Below, piece by piece: positions 44,474 to 53,830 of a DNA stretch of 64,000 nt. Both the position numbers and the translations under genes were made by a program. This stretch comes from Pseudomonas sp. ZH-FAD (GTDB taxonomy: Bacteria > Pseudomonadota > Gammaproteobacteria > Pseudomonadales > Pseudomonadaceae): the NCBI RefSeq assembly GCF_002803095.1, contig NZ_PGLR01000001.1, positions 62,001 to 126,000 on the forward strand, written 5' to 3'. Every line of letters begins with the position of its first letter. Within the stretch, counting starts at the first letter, position 1. The notes beneath the pieces were generated by a model, which ran no database searches, was not told the origin of the DNA, and saw nothing but the letters and a program-made list of their open reading frames with translations.

Positions 44474-45385
44474 TCAGTACCACTTGGCTTCACCCTCAGG
44501 CCGCTTCTTGAAGCGCTTCATGCTCCACATGTACTGGCTCGGGTAGTTGCGTACGTAGCGCGATACCACTTCGCTCATCGCCGCCACGCCTTCTTCGACG
44601 TTCTCGCTGTACATGCCTTCGGGGGCCGCCTCGAGGATCACCTTGTAGCCGCTGCCATCCGGCAGACGCAGCGCATGCAGGAACACACCGACCGCCTTGC
44701 CTCCGGTGAGCATGCTCGGCACGAACTTGCTGGTCAAAGCGGTGGTACCGAGGAAGGGCACGAACACACCCGACGAACGGCTCGGCTCAGGGTCGGCCGG
44801 AATGCCCACGGCGCCGCCCTTGCGCACTTCCTTGATGACACTGAGGATGCCTTCCTTGGTCGACGGCGCGACGCGGTTGCCCATCTGCACGCGCTGCTGC
44901 TGCAGCAGCTCGTCGACCGCCTTGAGCTTCGGCGGGCGGTAGAAAATGATCGGTTTGCACTGGTTGCAGTAGAAGTGGTTGAGCACTTCCCAGTTGCCCA
45001 GATGGCTGGTGATGCCGACCACGCCCTTGCCGGACGCCAGCGCCTGCTGCAGCACGTCCAGGCCTTCCATTTCACGCACCAGCTTGAGCGATTTCTGCGC
45101 CGGCCAGATCCAGGCGCAGGCACTTTCGGTCAGGGTCTTGCCGATGTCCTTGAGGCTTTGCCCGACCAGTTTGTCCAGCTCGGCCTGGTTCAGCTCGGGG
45201 AAACACTTGCTCAGGTTGATGCGCACCACGTCGCGCGAGCCGTTCGGCAGTTTCCACATCAGCCAGCCGATGGCATTGCCCACGGCCTGCACGGCACGCC
45301 AGGGCAGCAGTGCGAACAGACGTAGGAACCCGACCACCAGGGCGCCCTTGAGTTTTTCCACGAGAGACTCCAAGCGTTTCTGCAA
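44474..45385 (-). CDS. lpxL: Lipid A secondary acyltransferase (LpxL/HtrB family)
   Basis: 303 residues with an N-terminal membrane segment and the LPLAT catalytic motif HLGNWE near 127-132. It adds a secondary lauroyl-type chain to lipid A at the inner membrane. In P. aeruginosa the positional equivalent PA0011 is HtrB1, one of two such enzymes. Substrate position on lipid A cannot be told here. Confidence 0.85.
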   Translation of the reverse strand: MQKRLESLVEKLKGALVVGFLRLFALLPWRAVQAVGNAIGWLMWKLPNGSRDVVRINLSKCFPELNQAELDKLVGQSLKDIGKTLTESACAWIWPAQKSLKLVREMEGLDVLQQALASGKGVVGITSHLGNWEVLNHFYCNQCKPIIFYRPPKLKAVDELLQQQRVQMGNRVAPSTKEGILSVIKEVRKGGAVGIPADPEPSRSSGVFVPFLGTTALTSKFVPSMLTGGKAVGVFLHALRLPDGSGYKVILEAAPEGMYSENVEEGVAAMSEVVSRYVRNYPSQYMWSMKRFKKRPEGEAKWY

Positions 45386-45462
45386 AGCGCCCAGTTTAAC
45401 AGGACGTTCAAAAACGTTGGTGAGGCAGGCAAGACAAGGCGTAACGACCAGGGTCGACCCAG

Positions 45463-46071
45463 TCAGTAAAGGCTCGTCCGCAGCCGCTGCTGCAGATCGC
45501 GTTCGTAGGCCTCGATATCGAACTCCTCATAGATGCAGCGGAAGATATCGCCCGCGCTCGGCAGGCTGGCGCGTTCGACCTGACGCGAGGCATCCCACAG
45601 GCCCGAGCGCACCGCCGCCTTGGAGCACTGGAAGTAGCAGCTGTCGATATGGATGCGCAGCACGCTGCGCGGCAGCTTGCCCTGGGCACGGCCCAGTTCG
45701 AGCAGTTCGGGGTCGAGGGAAATTTCTGCGCGGCCGTTAATGCGCAGGCTCTCGCCGACGCCCGGAATCAGTAACAGCAGCGCCACCTGCGGGTTGAGCA
45801 CGATATTGCGCAGGCTGTCGATGCGATTGTTGCCGGGGCGATCCGGCAGCAGCAGGGTCTGGTCGTCGAGAATCTGCACGAAGCCCGGAGCATCACCACG
45901 CGGCGAGCAATCCAGGCCATCCGGGCCAACGCTCGCCAACACCACGAAGGGCGAGGCCTGGATCAGCGCGCGGTAGGGTTCGATCAACCGCGGCAGTTCC
46001 TTGCGCCGCGAGCGCTCGTGGCTTTCGCCGTACAGTGCCTGCAATTCATCCAGCGTGGTGATGGTGGTCAT
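45463..46071 (-). CDS. Pyridoxamine 5'-phosphate oxidase-like FMN-binding protein
   Basis: 202 residues with a split-barrel flavin fold: FVVLASVGPDGLDCSPRGDAPGFVQILDDQTLLLPDRPGNNRIDSL is typical of the PNPOx-like/DUF-type flavoproteins. No signal peptide. It overlaps the tag stop by four bases. True vitamin B6 oxidase activity is not implied; substrate unknown. Confidence 0.75.
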   Translation of the reverse strand: MTTITTLDELQALYGESHERSRRKELPRLIEPYRALIQASPFVVLASVGPDGLDCSPRGDAPGFVQILDDQTLLLPDRPGNNRIDSLRNIVLNPQVALLLLIPGVGESLRINGRAEISLDPELLELGRAQGKLPRSVLRIHIDSCYFQCSKAAVRSGLWDASRQVERASLPSAGDIFRCIYEEFDIEAYERDLQQRLRTSLY

Positions 46072-46622
46072 GAGCCCTTCAGTTGCGCATAGCGGTCGCA
46101 GTCGGTGGTGTGGTCCATCACCATACCCGTGGCCTGCATGAAGGCATAGCAGATGGTCGGCCCGACGAAGTTGAAGCCCGCCTTGCGCAAAGCCTTGCTC
46201 ATCGCCTCGGCTTCAGGCGTCACTGCCAGCATCTGGCTGCGGTCGCTGAAGTGGTTGATCTTCGGTGCGCCGCCGACGAACGACCAGAGCCAGGTCACCG
46301 GATCCTCCAGCTTCAGCCAGGCCTGGGCGTTCTGCCGCACGGCCTTGAGCTTGAGGCGGTTGCGGATGATCCCAGGGTCCTGCATCAGCGCCTGGATCTC
46401 TTCGTCAGTGAGGCGGGCCAGACGCTCGGGATCGAAGCCGTGCAGCACCTGGCGATAACGCTCGCGCTTCTTCAGTACGGTGATCCACGACAGGCCGGCC
46501 TGCGCGCCCTCTAGCAGCAGCATCTCGAACAGATGACCGGCATCGCGCTGCGGCACACCCCATTCCTCGTCGTGATAGGCCTGGTACAGCGGATCGTCGG
46601 TACACCAGAAGCAGCGGGGCAT
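46068..46622 (-). CDS. tag: DNA-3-methyladenine glycosylase I
   Basis: 184 residues, full length. It excises 3-methyladenine from alkylated DNA. The zinc ligands are recognisable: Cys4 in MPRCFWC, His17 in YHDEEWG, and His and Cys in MDHTTDCDRY near 173-178. An 8-mer spaced LexA-like palindrome lies about 50 bases upstream (46673-46688). Confidence 0.93.
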   Translation of the reverse strand: MPRCFWCTDDPLYQAYHDEEWGVPQRDAGHLFEMLLLEGAQAGLSWITVLKKRERYRQVLHGFDPERLARLTDEEIQALMQDPGIIRNRLKLKAVRQNAQAWLKLEDPVTWLWSFVGGAPKINHFSDRSQMLAVTPEAEAMSKALRKAGFNFVGPTICYAFMQATGMVMDHTTDCDRYAQLKGS

Positions 46623-46672
46623 GGCGGTAGGCCTCGGTCGGGGTCGAAGCGACGACTATAGCGGCAAAATAA

Positions 46673-46688
46673 CTGGATATAAATACAG
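46673..46688. promoter_or_regulatory. LexA-like box between tag and glyQ
   Basis: CTGGATATAAATACAG differs by one base from the strong SOS operator CTGTATATAAATACAG. It sits 51 bases before tag and about 105 before glyQ. Position and strong match suggest SOS control of tag. Confidence 0.6.
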
Positions 46689-46793
46689 CCTCATACATCA
46701 CGGATGATGCCGATGTGCCGTACCCTGCGGCCTGCGTCGAGTTTCGATATACTCCCCGGCTTTCCCTCGCAAGCCTCCACAGGTGATTTTTTC

Positions 46794-47741
46794 GTGAGCC
46801 AGACCAAGCCTGCCGTGCGCACCTTCCAGGACCTGATCCTGGCCCTGCAGAACTACTGGGCCGAGCAGGGCTGCGTGGTGCTGCAACCCTACGACATGGA
46901 AGTGGGCGCCGGCACCTTCCACACCGCCACCTTCCTGCGCGCCGTCGGCCCGGAGACCTGGAACGCCGCCTACGTGCAGCCTTCGCGTCGCCCGACTGAC
47001 GGCCGTTACGGCGAAAACCCCAACCGCCTGCAGCACTACTACCAGTTCCAGGTAGTCTTGAAACCCAACCCGGAGAACTTCCAGGAGCTGTACCTGGGTT
47101 CGCTCAAGGCCATCGGCCTCGACCCGGAAGTGCACGACATACGCTTCGTCGAGGACAACTGGGAATCGCCGACCCTCGGCGCCTGGGGCCTGGGCTGGGA
47201 AATCTGGCTCAACGGCATGGAAGTCACCCAGTTCACCTACTTCCAGCAGGTCGGTGGCATCGAGTGCTACCCGGTGACCGGCGAGATCACCTACGGCCTG
47301 GAGCGCCTGGCCATGTACTTGCAGGGCGTCGACTCGGTCTACGATCTGATCTGGACCGACGGCCCGTTCGGCACCGTGACCTATGGCGACGTGTTCCACC
47401 AGAACGAGGTGGAGCAGTCCACCTACAACTTCGAGCACGCCAACGTCGAGAAGCTGTTCGAGCTGTTCGATTTCTACGAGAGCGAAGCCAACCGCCTGAT
47501 CGAGCTGGAACTGCCGCTGCCGACCTACGAAATGGTGCTCAAGGCCTCGCACACCTTCAACCTGCTCGACGCCCGCCGCGCCATTTCGGTGACCGCGCGC
47601 CAGCAGTACATCCTGCGCGTGCGCACCCTGGCCCGTGCGGTGGCGCAGAGCTACCTGCAGGCGCGCGCCAAGCTCGGCTTCCCCATGGCCACCCCCGAAC
47701 TGCGTGACGAAGTACTGGCCAAGCTGGAGGCGCAAGCATGA
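46794..47741 (+). CDS. glyQ: Glycyl-tRNA synthetase alpha subunit
   Basis: 315 residues of the class II catalytic subunit of the heterotetrameric glycyl-tRNA synthetase ([31 protein letters not shown]). Start is GTG at 46794 with AGGTGA upstream, giving the conserved N-terminus; an open frame further upstream lacks a signal. Stop overlaps glyS by four bases. Confidence 0.95.
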   Translation: MSQTKPAVRTFQDLILALQNYWAEQGCVVLQPYDMEVGAGTFHTATFLRAVGPETWNAAYVQPSRRPTDGRYGENPNRLQHYYQFQVVLKPNPENFQELYLGSLKAIGLDPEVHDIRFVEDNWESPTLGAWGLGWEIWLNGMEVTQFTYFQQVGGIECYPVTGEITYGLERLAMYLQGVDSVYDLIWTDGPFGTVTYGDVFHQNEVEQSTYNFEHANVEKLFELFDFYESEANRLIELELPLPTYEMVLKASHTFNLLDARRAISVTARQQYILRVRTLARAVAQSYLQARAKLGFPMATPELRDEVLAKLEAQA

Positions 47742-49792
47742 GTGCACAAGATTTCCTGGTCGAACTGGGCACCGAAGAACTGCCACCGAAAGCCCTGAAA
47801 AGCCTCGGTGAGGCCTTCCTCGCCGGTATCGAGAAAGGCCTCAAGGCCGCCGGCCTGAACTACGCCGCCAGCCGCGTATATGCCGCGCCGCGCCGCCTGG
47901 CGGTGCTGATCGAGCAGCTTGAAGAACAGCAGGCCGACCGCAGCATGAACCTCGACGGCCCGCCCATCCAGGCCGCCTTCGACGCCGAGGGCAACCCGAC
48001 CCAGGCCGCCCTGGGCTTTGCCCGCAAGTGCGGCGTGAACATCGCCGAGATCGACCGCAGCGGCGCGAAACTGCGCTTCGCCCAGCACATCCCCGGCCAG
48101 CCGGCGGTGAACCTGCTGCCCACTATCGTGCAGGACTCACTGAACGACCTGCCGATCCCGAAACGCATGCGCTGGGCCGCCCGTCGCGACGAATTCGTGC
48201 GCCCGACCCAATGGCTGGTGATGCTGTTCGGCGACGCCGTGGTCGACTGCGAGATCCTTGCGCAGAAGGCTGGACGCGTCTCCCGTGGCCACCGCTTCCA
48301 CGCCAACCGCGAGGTGCGCATCAGCGCCCCGGCCAACTACACCGAAGACCTGCGCAGCGCCTATGTGCTGGCCGACTTCGCCGAACGCCGCGAGCTCATC
48401 AGCCGCCGCGTCGACGAGCTGGCCGCCGCCGAGCAGGGCACGGCCATCGTACCGCCGGCGCTGCTGGACGAAGTAACCGCGCTGGTGGAATGGCCGGTAC
48501 CGCTGGTCTGCTCCTTCGAGGAACGCTTCCTTGAGGTGCCGCAGGAGGCGCTGATCAGCACCATGCAGGACAACCAGAAGTACTTCTGCCTGCTCGATGC
48601 CAACGGCAAGCTGCTGCCGCGCTTCATCACCGTGGCCAACGTCGAGTCCAAGGACCCGGCGCAGATCGTCTCCGGCAACGAGAAAGTCGTGCGTCCTCGC
48701 CTGACCGACGCCGAGTTCTTCTTCAAGCAGGACAAGAAGCAGAAGCTCGAAGGCTTCAACCAGCGCCTGGCCAACGTGGTGTTCCAGGCCCAGCTCGGTT
48801 CGGTATTTGAAAAGGCCCAGCGGGTATCGGCGCTCGCCGGTTTTATCGCCCGTGAAGTCGGTGGCGACGAGGCGCGCGCCGCCCGTGCCGGCCTGCTGTC
48901 CAAATGCGACCTGGCCACCGAGATGGTCGGCGAATTCCCCGAGATGCAGGGCATTGCCGGCTACTACTACGCGCTCAACGACGGTGAACCGCAAGACGTC
49001 GCCCTGGCCCTGAACGAGCAGTACATGCCGCGCGGTGCCGGCGCCGAACTGCCGAGCACCCTCACCGGTGCGGCGGTGGCCGTGGCCGACAAGCTCGACA
49101 CCCTGGTCGGCATCTTCGGTATCGGCATGCTGCCGACCGGCTCGAAAGACCCCTACGCTCTGCGCCGCGCCGCCCTCGGCGTGCTGCGCATCCTGATCGA
49201 GAAGGGCCTGGATCTGGACCTCGCTGCTGCGGTCGATTTCGCCGTCGCCCAGTACGCCGGCAAGATCAAGACCGAAGGCCTGGCCGCCCAGGTGCTGGAG
49301 TTCATCTTCGACCGCCTGCGTGCGCGCTACGAAGACGAAGGCATCGAAGTGGACGTGTATCAGGCCGTGCGTGCGGTGAACCCGACCTCGCCGCTGGACT
49401 TCGACCAGCGCGTGCAGGCCGTGCAGGCCTTCCGCAAGCTGCCGCAGGCCGCTGCCCTGGCCGCTGCCAACAAGCGTGTGTCGAACCTGCTGAGCAAGGC
49501 CGAAGGTGGCGTCGCCGCCCAGGTCGAAGCGCACTACTTCGACAACCCCAGCGAGTTCGCCCTGCACGCCGCCATCCAGCAGGCCGACCAGGCCGTACAG
49601 CCGCTGGCCGCCGCCCGCCAGTACAACGAGGCCCTGGCCAAGCTGGCTGGTCTGCGCGAGCCGGTGGACGCCTTCTTCGAGGCGGTGCTGGTCAACGCCG
49701 AAGACGCCCGCGTGCGCGCCAACCGTTACGCCCTGCTGGCCCGCCTGCGCGGGCTGTTCCTCGGCGTGGCGGACATCTCGGTACTGGGCTGA
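47738..49792 (+). CDS. glyS: Glycyl-tRNA synthetase beta subunit
   Basis: 684 residues, full length, from the N-terminus ([20 protein letters not shown]) to the C-terminal anticodon-binding-like domain. It recognises tRNA-Gly and works with GlyQ. ATG overlaps the glyQ stop. A long hairpin follows the stop. Confidence 0.95.
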   Translation: MSAQDFLVELGTEELPPKALKSLGEAFLAGIEKGLKAAGLNYAASRVYAAPRRLAVLIEQLEEQQADRSMNLDGPPIQAAFDAEGNPTQAALGFARKCGVNIAEIDRSGAKLRFAQHIPGQPAVNLLPTIVQDSLNDLPIPKRMRWAARRDEFVRPTQWLVMLFGDAVVDCEILAQKAGRVSRGHRFHANREVRISAPANYTEDLRSAYVLADFAERRELISRRVDELAAAEQGTAIVPPALLDEVTALVEWPVPLVCSFEERFLEVPQEALISTMQDNQKYFCLLDANGKLLPRFITVANVESKDPAQIVSGNEKVVRPRLTDAEFFFKQDKKQKLEGFNQRLANVVFQAQLGSVFEKAQRVSALAGFIAREVGGDEARAARAGLLSKCDLATEMVGEFPEMQGIAGYYYALNDGEPQDVALALNEQYMPRGAGAELPSTLTGAAVAVADKLDTLVGIFGIGMLPTGSKDPYALRRAALGVLRILIEKGLDLDLAAAVDFAVAQYAGKIKTEGLAAQVLEFIFDRLRARYEDEGIEVDVYQAVRAVNPTSPLDFDQRVQAVQAFRKLPQAAALAAANKRVSNLLSKAEGGVAAQVEAHYFDNPSEFALHAAIQQADQAVQPLAAARQYNEALAKLAGLREPVDAFFEAVLVNAEDARVRANRYALLARLRGLFLGVADISVLG

Positions 49793-49800
49793 CGCCAGGC

Positions 49801-49828
49801 GCTGGCCGCGAAAGTTTTCGCGGCCAGC
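49801..49828 (+). terminator. Strong hairpin after glyS
   Basis: A 13-bp stem GCTGGCCGCGAAA/TTTTCGCGGCCAGC with a very short loop, beginning nine bases after the glyS stop. It is followed by GGTCGTTTCC, not a clean T-run, so termination is probable but not certain. Confidence 0.6.
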
Positions 49829-49861
49829 GGTCGTTTCCATCTCTGCTTCTGGCGTGGCTGC

Positions 49862-50392
49862 ATGAAACTGCTGATCCTCGACCGCGACGGTGTCATCAAC
49901 CAAGACTCCGACGCCTATATCAAGACGCTCGACGAGTGGATCCCGATCCCTTCGTCGATCGCCGCCATCGCGCGCCTGTCGCAAGCCGGTTGGACGGTGG
50001 CCGTGGCTACCAACCAGTCCGGCATTGCCCGTGGCTATTACGACCTGGCGACCCTGGAGTCGATGCACGCGCGTCTGCGCCAGCTGGTGGCGGAGCAGGG
50101 CGGTGAGGTCGGCCTGATCGTCCATTGCCCGCACGGGCCGGATGACGGCTGCGACTGCCGCAAACCGAAACCTGGCATGCTCCGGCAGATCGCCGCGCAC
50201 TACGCCACGGAACTGGCAGGAATCTGGTTCGTCGGCGATACCAGCGGTGACCTGCAGGCCGCGCTGGCCGTCGATTGTCAGCCTGTGCTGGTGAAAACCG
50301 GCAAGGGCGAACGCACCCTGGCCAAGCCACTGCCGCCAGGAACCCTGGTATTCGCTGATCTGGCGGCTGTCGCCGATCAATTGCTCTCATAA
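49862..50392 (+). CDS. gmhB: D-glycero-D-manno-heptose 1,7-bisphosphate phosphatase
   Basis: 176 residues of the HAD superfamily. Motif I is LDRDGVIN near 7-14, and the zinc loop has CPHGPDDGCDCRKP. It makes heptose 1-phosphate for the LPS inner core. It lies between glyS and plsC as in P. aeruginosa. Confidence 0.9.
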   Translation: MKLLILDRDGVINQDSDAYIKTLDEWIPIPSSIAAIARLSQAGWTVAVATNQSGIARGYYDLATLESMHARLRQLVAEQGGEVGLIVHCPHGPDDGCDCRKPKPGMLRQIAAHYATELAGIWFVGDTSGDLQAALAVDCQPVLVKTGKGERTLAKPLPPGTLVFADLAAVADQLLS

Positions 50393-50405
50393 GGTGTGAA
50401 GGTTC

Positions 50406-51173
50406 ATGGCGCTAGTGCAGGCATTCAGAGTCACGCTTTTCTACCTGCTGCTGTCGTCCAGCTCGTTCTTCTGGTGCCTGATCAGCCTGGTGGTCGCACC
50501 GCTGCTGCCGTTCCGCCAACGCTACCGCTTCGTCGTTCAGGCCTGGTGCAACTGCGCCGTGTGGCTGGCCAAGGTGATCGTCGGGATTCGCTATGAAGTG
50601 CGCGGCCTGGAGAACATCCCAGAGCGCCCCTGCGTGATACTCGCCAACCACCAGAGTACCTGGGAGACCTTCTTCCTCTCCGGCTTCTTCGAGCCACTGT
50701 CGCAGGTGGTCAAGCGCGAACTGCTGCGCGTGCCGTTCTTCGGCTGGGGCATGGCGCTGCTCAAGCCCATCGCCATCGACCGCAGCAACCCCAAGGCGGC
50801 GCTCAAGCAACTGGCCAAGCAGGGCGACGAACGCCTCAAGCAGGGCGCCTGGGTGCTGGTGTTCCCCGAAGGCACGCGGATTCCGCCAGGCCAGATCGGC
50901 AAGTTCTCCCGCGGCGGCACCGCACTGGCGGTGAATGCCGGCCTGCCGGTACTGCCCATCGCCCACAACGCCGGTGAGTTCTGGCCCAAGGCTGGCTGGG
51001 GCAAGCGCCCGGGCACTATCCAGGTGATCATCAGCCAGCCGATGTACGCAGAAGGCGAAGGGCCGCGTGCCATCGCCGAGCTCAACGAACGTGCTTTTCA
51101 GTGGGTACGCCAGCAACAGACCGAACTGCGTGGCGAAGAGCCGCAGTTGAGCCGTCTGGGCGAAACCGCCTGA
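50406..51173 (+). CDS. plsC: 1-acyl-sn-glycerol-3-phosphate acyltransferase
   Basis: 255 residues with an N-terminal membrane segment, acyltransferase motif NHQSTWE (HX4E variant of HX4D) near 80-86, and FPEGTRIPPG near 155. It makes phosphatidic acid for phospholipid synthesis; the P. aeruginosa positional equivalent (PA0005) has been called lptA. Spacing to gmhB is 13 bases, so they may share a transcript. Confidence 0.88.
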   Translation: MALVQAFRVTLFYLLLSSSSFFWCLISLVVAPLLPFRQRYRFVVQAWCNCAVWLAKVIVGIRYEVRGLENIPERPCVILANHQSTWETFFLSGFFEPLSQVVKRELLRVPFFGWGMALLKPIAIDRSNPKAALKQLAKQGDERLKQGAWVLVFPEGTRIPPGQIGKFSRGGTALAVNAGLPVLPIAHNAGEFWPKAGWGKRPGTIQVIISQPMYAEGEGPRAIAELNERAFQWVRQQQTELRGEEPQLSRLGETA

Positions 51174-51299
51174 TCTGTGGATAAGCTGTGCATCAAATGC
51201 AAGCAAAGCGCCATCATTGCCTGCATCGAACTGATTTTCCTGGCGAATCACCAGCGCTAGGAAAATCGCCTAACAGGGTATAAGTTGTTGCCTCAGTAG

Positions 51300-51344
51300 G
51301 GCGGGTGCAACCCGCCATCAGCGCTCTGGCGGGTTGCACCCGCC
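51300..51344. repeat. Long inverted repeat upstream of the ynb-like operon
   Basis: Two 17-bp arms, GGCGGGTGCAACCCGCC and GGCGGGTTGCACCCGCC, with an 11-base centre. Each arm is itself nearly palindromic. This is a dispersed repeat type common in some Pseudomonas. It lies between plsC and the lipid operon and may act as a terminator-like barrier; the remaining gap shows no clear promoter. Confidence 0.75.
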
Positions 51345-51443
51345 TTACGCATGACCGTCGATAAAGCCGCTTCTACCTCGATGGGTTCACAGTCTCGCCC
51401 GCGGCAATGGCCGAAGATGGGACACGAAAAGGAATTCGCTGCC

Positions 51444-52049
51444 ATGCCGTCGATCTACCAGCTCAAACCGGCTTTCCAGAACCTGCTGCGCCCCGGCGTC
51501 GAACGCCTGCATGCCCGTGGAGTCACCGCCAACCAGGTAACTCTGACCGCGGCCGTGGTCTCCGTGCTGCTCGGCGCCCTGCTCGCAGCCTTCAGCCACA
51601 TCATCTGGCTATTCGCCTTGATCCCCCTGTGGATGCTGCTGCGCATGGCCTTGAATGCCGTCGACGGCATGCTCGCGCGCGAATTCGGTCAGCAGTCGGA
51701 GCTCGGCGCCTACCTCAATGAACTCTGCGACGTGATCGCCGACAGCGCCTTGTATCTGCCTTTCGCGCTGCTGGCCGGCGTCTCGCCGCTACTGGTGATC
51801 CTCGTGGTGCTGCTGGCGGTGATCAGCGAATACGCCGGCGTGCTCGGCCCCATGGTCGGCGCCTCACGGCGCTACGACGGGCCGATGGGCAAGAGCGACC
51901 GCGCCTTCTGCTTCGGCGTGCTCGGCGCAGGCGTCGCCACGGGCCTGCTGCCGGCCTTGTGGATCAACCTGCTGCTGGGTCTGATCCTCGCCCTGCTGCT
52001 CTACACCCTCTACAACCGCGTTCGCCGGGGTTTGGCCGAAGCGGTCTGA
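51444..52049 (+). CDS. CDP-alcohol phosphatidyltransferase (YnbA-like)
   Basis: 201 residues with about five membrane segments. The CDP-alcohol signature is DGMLAREFGQQSELGAYLNE and then LCD, where the third acidic position of DGx2ARx8Gx3Dx3D is Asn. E. coli YnbA has the same substitution, so this is a subfamily trait and not decay. The enzyme should join a CDP-lipid to an unknown alcohol. Start chosen at MPSIYQLKPAFQ with AAGGA upstream; the frame is open further up. First gene of a six-gene operon. Confidence 0.8.
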   Translation: MPSIYQLKPAFQNLLRPGVERLHARGVTANQVTLTAAVVSVLLGALLAAFSHIIWLFALIPLWMLLRMALNAVDGMLAREFGQQSELGAYLNELCDVIADSALYLPFALLAGVSPLLVILVVLLAVISEYAGVLGPMVGASRRYDGPMGKSDRAFCFGVLGAGVATGLLPALWINLLLGLILALLLYTLYNRVRRGLAEAV

Positions 52050-52075
52050 CCCGTCCTACGGAATAAGGAGATTCC

Positions 52076-53830
52076 ATGCGCCCCGTACAGCTTCACACCT
52101 TCACCACGCATGACGGCGTCGAGCTGAGCTATCGCCACTGGCCGGCGACGACGCCTGCCGATGGCCCACGCCAGGCCGTGGTGCTGTTTCACCGTGGGCA
52201 CGAACATGGCGGGCGAATGGCCCACCTGGTGGACGAACTGGAGCTGCCGCACTGCGACTTCTTCGCCTGGGATGCCCGTGGCCATGGCCTGTCGCCCGGG
52301 GCACGCGGCGACAGCCCAAGCTTCGCCACCAACGTGCGTGACGTGCAGACCTTTATCGAGCATATCGGCGCGCAACACGGCATCGCCGAAGAGGACCTGG
52401 CGGTGGTGGCGCAAAGCGTCGGCGCGGTGATCGTCTCCACCTGGGCTCATGACTACGCGCCGAAGGTGCGCTGTCTGGTACTCGCCTCGCCGGCCTTCAA
52501 GGTCAAACTCTACGTGCCCTTCGCCCGCCCTGGGCTGAAGCTGCTGCACACCTGGCGCGGCAATTTCTTCGTCAACAGCTATGTGAAGGCGAGGTTCCTC
52601 AGCCACGATCCCGAGCGTATCGCCTCTTTCGAAAACGACTCGCTGATCGCCCGGCCAATCTCGGTGACCATGCTGCTCGGCCTGTACGAGGCTGCCGAGC
52701 GCATCGTCGCCGACGCCCAGGCGATCCAGGTGCCGACCCAGTTGCTGATCTCCGGGGCCGACTTCGTCGTTCATCGCAAACCGCAGGAGGACTTCTTCGA
52801 GCGCCTCGGCAGCCTGCGCAAGGAAAAGCACCTGCTGCCCGGCTTCTTCCATGACACCCTCGGCGAGCGCGACCGCGCCCATGCCCTGAGCCGCGCGCGG
52901 CGCTTCATCCTGCGCAACTTCGAGGAGCCGGTGACGCGCCCCTCGCTGCTCGATGCCGACCGCCTGGGCGCCACCTGCGCCGAGGCCGAGGAACTGGCCG
53001 CACCGCTGCCGAAAAATTCGCTGCGCGACCTTTACTGGCGCGCCACCCGTGCCGGCATGCGCCTGGGTAGCACGCTATCCGAAGGAGTGAAGCTGGGCTT
53101 CGACACCGGCTTCGATTCCGGCAGCACGCTCGATTATGTCTACCGCAACCAACCGACCGGCAAGGGCGCGCTGGGCCGCCTGATCGACCAGAACTATCTG
53201 GATTCCATCGGCTGGCGTGGTATCCGCCAGCGCAAGCTGCACGCCGAAGAGCTGCTGCGCCTGGCCATGGCCAGGCTGCGCGAAGCGGGCAGGGCAGTGC
53301 GCATCGTCGATATCGCCGCCGGCCATGGCCGCTACATCCTTGAATCGCTGGAAGGCCAGCAGCAGCGCCCCGACGCGATCCTGCTGCGCGACTACAGCGA
53401 CATCAACGTGCGTGACGGCAATGCGCTGATCCAACAAAAGGGCCTGGGCGACATCGCCCGCTTCGTCAAAGGCGATGCCTTCGACCGTGAAGACCTGGCC
53501 GCGCTGGAGCCGAAACCGACCCTGGCGGTAGTCTCCGGCCTGTACGAACTGTTCGGCAGCAACCAGATGGTCGGCGACTCGCTGGCAGGCCTGGCAGCCG
53601 CCGTCGAGGAGGGCGGCTACCTGGTCTACACCGGCCAGCCCTGGCACCCGCAGCTGGAGCTGATCGCCCGCGCCCTGACCAGCCACCGCGACGGCCAGGC
53701 CTGGGTCATGCGCCGGCGCAGCCAGGCGGAGATGGACCAGTTGGTGGAAGCGGCGGGCTTTCGCAAGGTCGCGCAGCGCATCGACCAGTGGGGCATCTTC
53801 AGCGTGTCCCTGGCGCAGCGGGTGAAGTGA
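52076..53830 (+). CDS. Alpha/beta hydrolase-methyltransferase fusion (YnbC-like)
   Basis: 584 residues in two parts. Residues about 1-290 are a serine hydrolase of the monoacylglycerol lipase type, with nucleophile block VVAQSVGAVIV near 118-128 and FFAWDARGHGLSPG. Residues about 350-584 contain an SAM-binding motif VDIAAGHGRYIL near 412. The combination matches E. coli YnbC. It probably trims or methylates the lipid made by the neighbouring enzymes. Reaction unknown. Confidence 0.75.
   Translation: MRPVQLHTFTTHDGVELSYRHWPATTPADGPRQAVVLFHRGHEHGGRMAHLVDELELPHCDFFAWDARGHGLSPGARGDSPSFATNVRDVQTFIEHIGAQHGIAEEDLAVVAQSVGAVIVSTWAHDYAPKVRCLVLASPAFKVKLYVPFARPGLKLLHTWRGNFFVNSYVKARFLSHDPERIASFENDSLIARPISVTMLLGLYEAAERIVADAQAIQVPTQLLISGADFVVHRKPQEDFFERLGSLRKEKHLLPGFFHDTLGERDRAHALSRARRFILRNFEEPVTRPSLLDADRLGATCAEAEELAAPLPKNSLRDLYWRATRAGMRLGSTLSEGVKLGFDTGFDSGSTLDYVYRNQPTGKGALGRLIDQNYLDSIGWRGIRQRKLHAEELLRLAMARLREAGRAVRIVDIAAGHGRYILESLEGQQQRPDAILLRDYSDINVRDGNALIQQKGLGDIARFVKGDAFDREDLAALEPKPTLAVVSGLYELFGSNQMVGDSLAGLAAAVEEGGYLVYTGQPWHPQLELIARALTSHRDGQAWVMRRRSQAEMDQLVEAAGFRKVAQRIDQWGIFSVSLAQRVK

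Noticed and set aside
46698..50380. Long open frames on the strand opposite glyQ and glyS
   Set aside because: They are the antisense of well-identified genes, an effect of high GC and codon bias, with low-complexity His/Gln/Gly-rich translations.
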